Shown in pieces: positions 1 through 8,275 of a stretch of 23,707 nucleotides of DNA (the stretch's first letter is position 1; each line of letters begins with the position of its first letter). The notes beneath the pieces are model-generated. The model saw nothing but the letters and a program-made list of their open reading frames with translations, did no database searches and was not told the origin of the DNA. Position numbers and translations under genes: made by a program. This DNA comes from Diplocarpon mali (Eukaryota > Ascomycota > Leotiomycetes > Helotiales > Drepanopezizaceae), in contig JAENRP010000503.1 of assembly GCA_024741835.1 (NCBI GenBank), forward strand, positions 1-23,707, given 5' to 3'.

Positions 1-84
1 CCGAAGTCTCCTTACCATACATACACTAGATAACAATACAATCAATCATCTTCATCCATATCAGCGAGCCTCCTGAGCGACCCA

Positions 85-879
85 ATGAAGGCCCTCCAGC
101 CGACCGCACCACATCTTATCAATTCCATTAGTATAAAAAGACCTAGTATTATAAGATAGAGCGTTATTAGAGAATCGTTAGCCAAATTTCGTATAACGCT
201 TAGCATAATAAAAGGAGGCCTACTATCAGAGGCACTTATAGGGAAACAGCTATAGAACGATCTATTAGTAGTAATAATAGTAAAGGAGTTGTTCTTTAAA
301 GATATAACTCAGTTGATAATATATCTAAAGAAGTATAAGTAGGAACTTTTTAATAATTTTACCTATACTTAAAAGCTAATTTAATAGTTAAAGCTATAAT
401 TATATAGGGATAAGTCCTAAACTAAGACGAAAGGCACTAATAATAATATTAAAGCTAATAATATAATCGATAAGACAATCCTTCTCGAAAAGTATAATAT
501 TAAGAAACCTTATGCTAAACCCTTTAATACAACTCCTAGGCCTAGCCCGCAACTTATATTAACTAAAGGCAAAGAAAAGGAAGTATTATCTATTAAATTG
601 CCTGCCTTATCCCCCTTTATAGTAGAAGACTCTCTAAAGGATAATAATAATAATAAAAAGGATGATAATAATAACGCTACAATATAAGTCTCCCTTCCTA
701 TTAGCAGAAGCTATTAAACTATACTAGCATCTTTATAAAATACTAAAGCTCCTATAATATTAAGACCAGACTCTTCTAATACTAATAGTAAACTATTAAG
801 AAGAAGTAAGCGCTTTATAAAGAGAGTATTATCTAGTAATAGTTCTCCCTATCTCTTAAAGAGAACTAAAGAAAATTAA
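85..879 (+). pseudogene. RIP-damaged ORF of unknown function, about 264 codons
   Basis: I do not recognise this protein. One reading frame runs from the ATG at 85 to a TAA at 877-879 and keeps a protein-like composition although about 11 in-frame TAA/TAG codons interrupt it, as expected for a RIP-mutated gene. The N-terminal half is hydrophobic/basic. Around codons 148-156 lies TPRPSPQL, which resembles the TPxPGxQV repeat of the copia elements further right. Codons about 180-195 are a low-complexity D/N/K stretch, and the C-terminal end is Ser/Arg/Lys-rich. The 84 bases upstream are less AT-rich and contain no obvious mutated frame. The ORF lies on the opposite strand to the neighbouring Copia-B pol, so it could be an accessory ORF of that element, part of another transposon, or an unrelated captured gene. 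The start is the first ATG in the frame and is not certain. Confidence 0.4.
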
Positions 880-1184
880 TATCTAAGTTAGTACTATTTT
901 TAATTGTTTTTACAACTCTATAGCTTATTTATTTGTTTTACTAGTTTCGTTTTCTGACTCCTAGGCCCGGCCCGTAGGTGAAAAGCGTATAAAAAAACTC
1001 TTCTTTTTTTTCTCTTACCTTTAATAATAATATAGCCCTAGTTTAAGCCTTTTAATATATTAGTTTTCTCGCACTTAAGGTTTACTAGTAATTAATATAC
1101 TATTACCTTAACCTATATTATTTTATATTCTTTACTAATAGTAATAGGAGCCACTACTTTTATTATTTAAGATATATATAGAGA
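880..1184. other. AT-rich interval without a supported gene
   Basis: No frame with a recognisable domain was found on either strand. The interval carries one isolated copy of the GACTCCTAGGCC motif at 956-979 and pyrimidine-rich tracts near 990-1,020. It probably belongs to the degraded 3' part of Copia-B or to the element beneath it. Confidence 0.5.
956..979 (+). repeat. Isolated copy of the 24-nt GACTCCTAGGCC motif
   Basis: The plus strand reads GACTCCTAGGCC followed by CGGCCCGTAGGT. This matches the unit found as in-frame repeats in the Copia-1/Copia-2 polyproteins and as noncoding repeats in their 3' UTRs (consensus GACTCCTAGGCC, then roughly MGGMCCGCAAGT). Here it lies outside any recognised coding frame. 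It is on the plus strand, opposite in orientation to Copia-B. Confidence 0.6.
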
Positions 1185-1430
1185 CCTAAGATAGATAGGT
1201 CTTATAATATATATTATATAATCGGCGTAAGATAGTAGGAAGATAAAAGGGCCATCTTCTATATATAAAGACAGCGCGCGTTGCTATAAGTACTGAATAT
1301 ACCCTATACTTAGGACTTGTTCCCAACATCTTGTCTAGGAGAGCCCGCTTATAGTGCTTCCTCCTCTTGTTTTTGGGTCTTCCCTTAGGCCTATTCTTGT
1401 ATTATCTCCCCTCTGTTTTATAATAGGCCT
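1185..1430 (-). pseudogene. Basic, AT-hook-like segment following the Copia-B integrase, out of frame
   Basis: On the minus strand, just downstream of the Copia-B integrase, a different reading frame stays almost open for about 80 codons. It is very basic, including RPKGRPKNKRRKHY, whose KGRPK core resembles an AT-hook (RGRP). Fungal copia polyproteins of this type, as I recall them, carry a basic GRPRK-type segment between integrase and reverse transcriptase. The shift relative to the integrase frame implies an indel near 1,430. No RT motif follows before the window edge. The identity as a polyprotein linker is an inference. Confidence 0.35.
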
Positions 1431-1439
1431 ATCTATCTT

Positions 1440-4400
1440 CCCTTTTCCTAATATACTAATACTAGGTCTTTTAGCTTTAAATTGTAGATATAAGTGGTTC
1501 TAAGGCCATTCCTTATGCCTAAAGCATTATTAACCTTGCGAATAGTATATATCTTCCTAACTTCCTTTATAGCCTTTTTGATTATTACTGCCTTTTATTC
1601 TACTAACGGATTTGGTAGATCTAGTTTAGTTAGCCTCAGATATGCCTTAAAAATAAGTAGGGTAGGAATCATCCTATTAGGCCTTATTATATCGTTAACT
1701 GCTTTAATAGCTATTTGCAGCCTTTTATTATCGCTTAATCAAGGGTATTTAGCTATTATTATCTTAAAGGCATATCTTAGAGGGCGATGATACTATTCGA
1801 CCTTGCCGATAGAGTAGTGCACTTTTATAAGAACTAGTTTAAGGGTTATTCCTATAGATCTTAAAGAGCTTCTAAACTCTGCTAAGTTGAAGTTGGTGCT
1901 ATAGTCGTATACTATAAAATCAAGAGGTCTAATATATATATCTAGCTAAGCCAATTTAAGGGCTTGAAATACTATATCGGCCGAATATGCTCCTATTCCC
2001 TTTTATAAGAACCTTGCGGCTTTAAATCCTATTGCTTTATCAACTATATAAAGAGCGTTCCTCTTATTAAATTAAGCAATATTAATATATATAGTATAAT
2101 TAAAGTCGATATTATCTTATAGCTTAAATCGGAATCTATAAGAGGCGTTAGCGTAGAGTTAGTAGTATTAATATATTTCCTTTACTCTTACTATAATACT
2201 AAAGTCTATGTTATAACCGGCCTAGTTTAAGAGGTATTTAAGGCATTTTACCAATAGATGTCTAAATCTTTTATATAGCCTTCGGATCTCTATTTCTATT
2301 AAGTGGTATATATTAATTATACCTTCTAAAGTTATTAGAAGTTGCTCTATTATATGAAATAGGAGCTATAAGTGCCTATATTTTCTAATAATTAAGTGTT
2401 TCTCCTTACCGATTATAAGTAAATTGCGCAGATTATTATATTTAGCTCCCATTTTATCAAGTTATTATAAGTAGACTAAAAACGGTATATCTGCCTTTAC
2501 AATTAAAAACTCTATAAGGCCTGCTAGTATTTGAACAATTGTTTTGCTAATTGCATTTTATAAACCTGCCTTAAAGGTAATTTTATACTTTTTAGCGCTA
2601 AGTGGAGCTAGAACTGCGTCTTATATATTTTATAAAGCTTTAAATTAGTTGATTCCTTTTACGTTTTTATTTAAAGCGCCTATATTAATCAAGAATCTTT
2701 AAAAGAACTGATCTATCTACTAGGTTATAAACACCTTAGGGTCTATTTGTATTAGTTTATTAACCCTTATTATTAAGAGGTATTTAGCCTTTTGCTTTTT
2801 AAGCTAATTAAGTACAGTTCTTAAGTCATACTCCTTTTTAAAAGCTAGGAACACTATAGTAAAGTTAATATTACTATCCTTAGGGTCGCTATTTGCTTAG
2901 TCTTCCTCTTCTAAAGACGTTTCCTATTCCTCCTTATTAGTCCTATTGCCCTTTGAATATGCTCCGTTTTCTTCCTATAAGAGGTATGCCTTATATATTT
3001 TATCTATTAGCTTATACCCTTTAGCTTATTAGCTTGCTATATAATAAGACTTTTAAGTAGCTCTTTCTTCTTTTAAGTGCTTGCTACTATAGTAGTCCTT
3101 TTTCTAGTATATAATATACCTTATATAGCCTGGTTTTAGTTAGAAGGTTATTCTTCTTTTATTACCTTAGGTAAACTTTATCTTTCTATTTAAAAAGTGC
3201 GCTATAGATTGCCCTTACTCCTTAGCTAAATAATATCAAGGTCTATTAGTAGTTAAACTAAGGTGCTAGGGTTTAAATGGTCTATCCTAGGCAACTACTC
3301 TTGCATAAGCTTATAAGCTATTTAATAGAGCTAGGAACGTTGCTAGTAGCTTAAAAAGTGCTATTTGAAATAGCCGATTCCTAGAAATACCTTATATAAG
3401 TCTATCTCTAATAGATCGATTGTTCCTTATACTAGCGTATAGACCTAATTGCAGGTTTTATAGCTCTTTAGTAAAGTTCTTAAGTTAGGTTAGGATCAGT
3501 TTCCCCTTTTAATAGTCCTCTTATTAGAATAGGTCAAATGTTAGCCGAAACCATCTCCTTAAGAATCTGCTACTTCTCTCTTTAGTCTTATAATTGGCCT
3601 AAATAGCCTCTACTAGCTTAGTAAACTTAAAGTTCTTATTTTATAAGTACTAATAGTAGTATATTGCAGCTAAGTCTTATAGTATAGATAGAAAGGCTCT
3701 ATACTATATGCTTTAGTCTATAGAGACTCTTTAGTATAATTTAGTAAATATATAAAGCTTCTTATTAAAGTGATCTTTCTTACCTAAGTACTAAGTTTCT
3801 TTAATATATATCTTACTTAGATTTATAAGAGTTTTAGCCTAATCTGAAGTTAAAGGTTCTATAATATACTAAGATAGTTAAGCGTCGCCTTAGTTTAAGT
3901 TTAGAAGTGCTCTTAAACCCCTTCTTATAGTAAAGGGTAGTAATGATCTATCTCTTAATTAGATCGGCAGCATTAGTATTAGATTTAGGATCTCTAGGTA
4001 TTGCAAGACTAGGGTTCGTCCTAACTAGGGTTAATATAGTATTCTTTTAAGGTTATATTATTCGGTTGTTTATCTTAAAGTATCTGCTTTATACTAATTG
4101 TCTTATAAAGTATTATTATATTTAAGGTATCTTTATTAAAGCGAGTCTTAGTATAATATCTCCTATTTAGCTATAGTAACTCTTTAAGTAAGTGGCTTAC
4201 TTATTTATATAGATTCGGCAAATTTTAAAGTAGACCTTATTCTATATCTTAGAGATTATACTATAATTGAGTTTAGTACTTCTTAAGTCTGTGATTTAAG
4301 CTGATCTTTTAACTACTTATTCCCTTCTTAGTATACTATATCGAAAAGTGCCTAGCCGATTGAAACGCCCTTTTTACGCTAAACGTATACTCTATAGTAC

Positions 4401-4760
4401 CGAAGGTTGTCCTTTAAGTATTATCGAATGTCCTTATTTAGCGATTTAAAATTGCTAACTATCTAATCTTAGAACTCCTTTTAAAAGTCTTTAGCAAGGT
4501 ATAACCCTCTCCTTTTATTATCTTATAATGTCTTTTAGAAGTTCTTTATATAAAGGTCTTTTAGTCTAAGGGCTTCTTTGCTAAGTTGATCCTCTTAGGG
4601 TCTTATATCTCTTTCAAGGTCCCTTAGTATCTAGGATTGCCTTAGATTAAGCAGTATTAATAGTCCCCTTTTAGTTATTTCCTAATATTATTTAAATATT
4701 GCTCTACGCCTTAATAGGGTCCGAAAGAAGTCTAATATAGTTGTATTTTACGTATTATTA
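1440..4760 (-). pseudogene. Copia-B Gag-Pol remnant: gag, zinc knuckle, protease, pre-integrase, integrase
   Basis: One minus-strand frame carries the domains of a fungal Ty1/copia polyprotein in order. Gag-like sequence runs from about 4,700 to 3,180. A zinc-knuckle-like segment at about 3,070-3,125 reads YYSSKHLKEER, with Cys codons apparently turned to Tyr. The retropepsin site near 2,684 reads LINIGA, so the Asp of D-T-G is now Asn. A pre-integrase RRLYKRFRHLLVK segment lies near 2,250-2,290, and the integrase core spans about 2,130-1,500 (IVDKAIGFKAARF, DFIVYDYSTNF, HYSIGKVE*YH). Codon phase checked at gag, zinc knuckle, protease and integrase is the same. Stops fall mostly where Gln or Trp is expected, which indicates RIP. 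No reverse transcriptase is visible downstream, so the element is truncated, interrupted, or continues past the window. The gag start is unresolved: an ATG at 4,937 is out of phase. Confidence 0.75.
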
Positions 4761-5062
4761 TACTATTATCTAATTGTAGTTAGGATACCGATTGCACTTC
4801 AGTTTTACCTTAATTATAATGTATAATAGAACGCAGGTAGAAGAGGATAGTATCTACCTTTAAAGTAGCAACTCTAGCTCGATTTGCGTATCTTTTGCCT
4901 TTTCCCCTTTAGTAGTAACTGATATTACTTTATACATTTAGGTTAGTATTTAAGGTAAGCTAGAAATACAATTAAGTACTCCTTAAATTAAGAAAGAATT
5001 CTCCAGTTTAATAACCTTGCTATCTATAGTAAAGGTACTACTACTAATTAGTATAAGTTCTA
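4761..5062 (-). other. Copia-B 5' leader or mutated gag start, unresolved
   Basis: This lies between the candidate 5' LTR and the first convincing gag sequence. Minus-strand frames are broken. A short ORF starting at 4,937 is out of phase with gag and is not supported as coding. No primer-binding site could be recognised. Confidence 0.4.
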
Positions 5063-5350
5063 TATTAGTAATCGATATTTATATAAATATAGTTGAGTAC
5101 TTATTATTAAAAAGAATCTATTATAATATTTATCTATTTCTATATAATTGAGATAGTACCTTTATACCTATAAATGTCCTCCCTCTTATAGTCCCTCTTA
5201 GCCGTATATAGATATCCTTCCGAAGTCCTCCGGCTAAACAGCCGTTTAAAATACATATAAAACCCCTTATATCGCATATGGTATAGCTGTGTAGGATGAC
5301 CCCAGGAACGAGGGCAGCTTGCCTCCTGCATAGGAATCTGCGTACCAACA
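5063..5350 (-). repeat. Candidate 5' LTR of Copia-B, 288 bp
   Basis: Read on the minus strand the segment begins TGTTGGT at 5,350 and ends ACTAATA at 5,063. These are terminal inverted ends once ACCAACA to ACTAATA (RIP) is allowed. It ends exactly where Copia-family homology begins at 5,351, and the element's gag and pol lie to its left. Inside are a TATA-like ATATAAGGGG and GC-richer sequence at about 5,215-5,350 that is much less mutated than its surroundings. The partner LTR is not in the window, so the call rests on position and ends only. The 73-codon minus-strand ORF inside it is not thought to be coding. Confidence 0.55.
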
Positions 5351-5453
5351 AATTATTTTTAATTTGAAAAGATACTTAGGAGTTAGATTAGTATAAAAGG
5401 ATAGTTATTATTTTCCTAATTGCAGGTCAATTAGAGTAAGGTCTAAGTAAAGG
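5351..5453 (+). mobile_element. Copia-4: 3' internal fragment, plus orientation
   Basis: The sequence matches, in reverse complement, the segment just inside the 3' LTR of Copia-1 (11,555-11,660) and Copia-2. It ends in a short purine-rich GTAAAGG next to the LTR, the place of the polypurine tract. Its left side stops abruptly at the Copia-B LTR, so Copia-B probably inserted here; the first bases, AATTA, would be one target-site copy. Confidence 0.7.
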
Positions 5454-5648
5454 TATTAAGATAAGTGATATAGCTATCACTTTAATATATTATCATATAA
5501 CCCTACTACTTAATTAATAGGATATTAATACGTATATAGCTATAGGAAAGAAAGGGGTAACCTTCCTTCCCTAACTCTTACCAATATATCGACCATCGAC
5601 CTCTAGAAGCCTCCTTTACCTACTGCGCCGACTTACTTAAGCTTAATA
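5454..5648 (+). repeat. Copia-4 3' LTR, 195 bp, plus orientation
   Basis: This is a full-length LTR of the Copia-1 family, from TATTAAGATAAG to CTTAAGCTTAATA (ancestral TGTTGAG...CTCAACA). It has the same 195-bp length as both Copia-1 LTRs and the Copia-2 LTR but the opposite orientation. Differences from them appear to be C/T and G/A transitions. It abuts a 34-bp piece of another copy's LTR in the other orientation. Confidence 0.85.
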
Positions 5649-5833
5649 CATTAGAGTAATAGCTGTATTACCTATCTTAATACCCTTACTTAGACCTTAC
5701 TCCGATTGACCTATAGTTAGGAAAATAACAACTATCCTTTTGCGCTAATCCAACTCTTAAGTATCTCTTTAAATTAAAAATAATCAATTAATAGTAACCT
5801 CTATTAAAATCACCAAACTCTATTCGCAAGGTA

Positions 5834-5975
5834 GGACTAAGAGTCAATTTTTTCAAAAGCGTTCCTTTATAAGACTATATAACTTGACTTGCGGTCTAGG
5901 CCTAAGAGTCGATCTAAAAAAAAACTTTCCTTTATAAGACTATATAACCTAACTCGTAGGATAGGCCTAGGAGTC
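5834..5975 (-). repeat. Copia-3 3' UTR repeats, three ~65-bp units
   Basis: The motif GGMCTARGAGTC (plus strand) occurs at 5,834, 5,899 and 5,964, spaced 65 bp. Each unit also holds a CTTTATAAGACTATAT-like stretch. Copia-1 has two units at the matching place and Copia-2 has three. Confidence 0.8.
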
Positions 5976-5979
5976 GTCC

Positions 5980-6263
5980 TTAAGCCTATTAAGCTCCTAT
6001 TATCTTCTATAACCTTAGTATATCTTTAAACGCTTTAAACTTTGCAACTATCTCTAATAGCTTTATAAATCCATCTGCTACTATTCGATTAATTAAAATA
6101 TAAGTAATTAATAACTTATTCTTTATAATAAGGTCGCAAATAAAGTAGTAGGTAATATTAATATATTTCAATCGCTTATATAAGTATAGATTCTTTATAA
6201 GTGCAATCGCCCTTATATTATCTACTTAAAGATTAATATAGTTCCTATCTTATCTAATATACT
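5980..6263 (-). pseudogene. Copia-3 pol fragment: C-terminal RNase H region
   Basis: This corresponds to the last ~95 codons of the Copia-1 Gag-Pol, covering the region after the RNase H core with the conserved VADGF-type ending, and ends at the equivalent TAA (5,980-5,982). Many extra C-to-T type changes make it more degraded than Copia-1. It is interrupted at 6,264 by the Gypsy-1 5' LTR. Confidence 0.75.
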
Positions 6264-6569
6264 TATAATAGCTGCACCCCCAATTGGTGCAATTACTTAG
6301 GAGTATGGCGTTTAAGGTTTTGCAATCTCGATTCGATATAAGGTTATTTCGAATCGATCCTAAAGGTCCAAAAGGATATTCTTATATAATATCATATAAA
6401 TAGGCAAAGAGCTTAGAGCTACTTATATATATAAGGGAGAAGGGCTCTCCTATAGGGAGGGCTTTTTAACTTTTTCGTTTCTTTTGTATTAGACCTATAA
6501 AATATGCCTTTTGCACTACTTCTTACTACTATACTTAATCTTATACCTTAGTAGTTCTATATCGTTATA
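6264..6569 (+). repeat. Gypsy-1 5' LTR (right end tentative)
   Basis: The LTR starts TATAATAGCTGCACCCCC (ancestral TGTAATAGC) and its first ~120 bp recur at 19,506-19,628, directly after a polypurine tract. The right end is set at GTTATA (ancestral TTACA, inverse of TGTAA), but this is by eye only. It contains two small inverted repeats (GCACCCCCAATTGGTGC; TCGATTCGA...TCGAATCGA), a TATA-like TTATATATATAAG near 6,425, and an inverted AGGGCTCTCCTATAGGGAGGGC segment typical of LTR U3/R regions. It interrupts Copia-3 pol on the left. Confidence 0.65.
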
Positions 6570-6877
6570 TTAAATGAAGAAGTTCTTTTCTACTAAGGAC
6601 GGCTTTTAATAATATCCTACCTCTTTTGAAAATCGATTTGCAGTTGTTTTGACTTTCGATAGAGTTAAGATCCTAAAGATCTCTTAAATAAACTAAGAGC
6701 TTAAGTATAGCTTATTAACTAGTATAATCGAGGAACGCTTTTATTAGCCGGATTTTCTTAACTACTCCTTTTATAAAAGTGCTATAGGCAGAAGTTAGAA
6801 GAGTACTATACTACTAGAACCCTTTTTCTATAGAACCCCTTTTTAATTGAATTACTATTAAAATTAAAATCGGTAAA
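6570..6877 (+). other. Gypsy-1 5' leader
   Basis: This untranslated stretch lies between the LTR and the gag ATG. I could not identify a primer-binding site with confidence, and no ORF is supported. Confidence 0.5.
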
Positions 6878-8275
6878 ATGAATTCCTTACTAGCTAAAAG
6901 TCAGCAAACCCAGAACGTATCCAATTCGTTTAAGGAACTAGCTTCTATAGGGAGTACCCCTACCTTAGCCCCTAGGGCCGGACCTTCCTCTACTACTAAG
7001 GGCAAGAGACAATAACGCTATAGCTAAGCTAATTAAGATAAATAAGACTTTTCAAACCCGAATGTCTTATAAGAAATAGTCTTAGGTTTAAAGGAATCCT
7101 TATAACGCTAAGATTAATCTAATTAATAACTATAAAGTAAGATTAATAGGATTGCTTAAGCTATCTCTAGCTTAAAGACCTTAGCTTATTAAAGCTAAGA
7201 GACGGCTTAGCGCATATATTAGACTATTAAGCGAGAATCTACTTACCTTTAATAAAGCGAGACCTAGCCCCCTTTAGAAGTTGATATAAATATAAAATAG
7301 ATAAAAATTCAGCTAATTGAAAAGATCACCCCCTTTAATAATAGAACCTCTCTAATATATAAGCAATAGTTAGCTTTAGTTTAAGACCGATTGCAAGTTA
7401 ATGCCAACTTATATCCGAATAAGCGCACTTGCTAAGCCCTTATTTAAAGATCTATTATAGGATAAGCCCGAATATACTTTAAACCCTAGTACCTTTTGGA
7501 GACTAACCCCTTCCGAAACTATTAAGAAATGGTAGAACTGCTAAGTAGTTACTTTTTAATTAGCTAAGAGATAGACCTATTCTAATCTACTTTCTATTAC
7601 CTCTATATAAGAGAAGCCGATTATTTTAAGGAAACTTTCCCTTAGTTTTAGGCTTAATTCTAATTAGCTATAATCTAAAGAGAGGTCTTAAGATCTAAGT
7701 AGTTCTTCTTTATATAAAACAAGATTACCCCTTAGCTTAAAGCTACTTATACCCTAGCTAAGGCCTCTTAAGGGAAGGACTATACTATTATAGTTAACTA
7801 ATTAAATGCCCTTAATACCAAATGCTAAAGTAACTAACTTCTTAACCCTTTAACTAAAAGTAAGGCGACCTTAGTATTATATCAAAAGACCTCCGGTTTG
7901 CTCTTTAATAAGACCGCTTATAGTCTAAGCGCTAGAAGTACTACTTGAGTTTCTAAGTCGCTAGCCTTAAAGCCTACTACCCCTTTTCGCTAAGATACGC
8001 TAGCTAAGGCTAGTTCTCTTACTTTACCTCTTAAGTAAGCCACTTACTAGACCTATAGTAAAACTAGTTATTATAAGACCGAGTGTCCTTTTATAAGTAA
8101 GATTAATACCTTAGAAGATATAAAAGAAGCTAATCCGACTTTAGACTTAATTAAAAATAAGGTCGAAATAGAAGATAATTAAGAAAACGAAAAGGCCTAG
8201 GAAAAGACTCCTATTTAAGCTTACAAAAGTGCGACTTATTAAAGCTAGATCTTAACTCTTTAATAGAAAGGAAGC
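6878..8275 (+). pseudogene. gag: Gypsy-1 gag with CCHC zinc knuckle, RIP-mutated
   Basis: The frame starts at the ATG at 6,878 (MNSLLAKSQQTQ) and is still recognisable to about 8,200 despite many TAA/TAG codons. Near codons 390-403 (8,045-8,086) lies a retroviral-type zinc knuckle. It now reads Y-x2-Y-x4-Y-x4-C and ends YYKTECP: all metal ligands but the last Cys have become Tyr (TGY/CAT to TAY). Gag normally forms the virus-like particle and binds the RNA. Codon phase from the ATG to the zinc knuckle is intact. Downstream the pol frame is shifted by -1, so gag should end in the overlap at about 8,180-8,280; the exact native stop cannot be told from RIP stops. The first 46 codons are free of stops. 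Confidence 0.75.

Larger units (their letters stand above)
5649..6263 (-). mobile_element. Copia-3: partial copia element, minus strand
   Basis: This holds the inner 34 bp of an LTR (5,649-5,682), the 3' UTR with three motif repeats, and the C-terminal end of pol, all collinear with Copia-1 at 11,521-12,070. It is heavily AT-converted. The LTR is cut off by Copia-4 on the left. The coding part is cut by the Gypsy-1 LTR at 6,264, so Copia-3 looks like the oldest layer of the nest. Its remainder should lie beyond the right end of the window. Confidence 0.8.

Noticed and set aside
1494..1790. Plus-strand 98-codon hydrophobic ORF that looks like a membrane protein
   Set aside because: Antisense to the Copia-B integrase C-terminal part, where the minus frame matches fungal integrases.
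5130..5351. Two overlapping minus-strand ORFs of 73 and 63 codons
   Set aside because: They lie within a candidate LTR, have no recognisable domain, and overlap each other in different frames.
6271..6360. A stand-alone MITE or structured RNA suggested by GCACC...GGTGC and TCGATTCGA...TCGAATCGA inverted pairs
   Set aside because: The same sequence follows a polypurine tract at 19,506, which identifies it as the start of the Gypsy-1 LTR.
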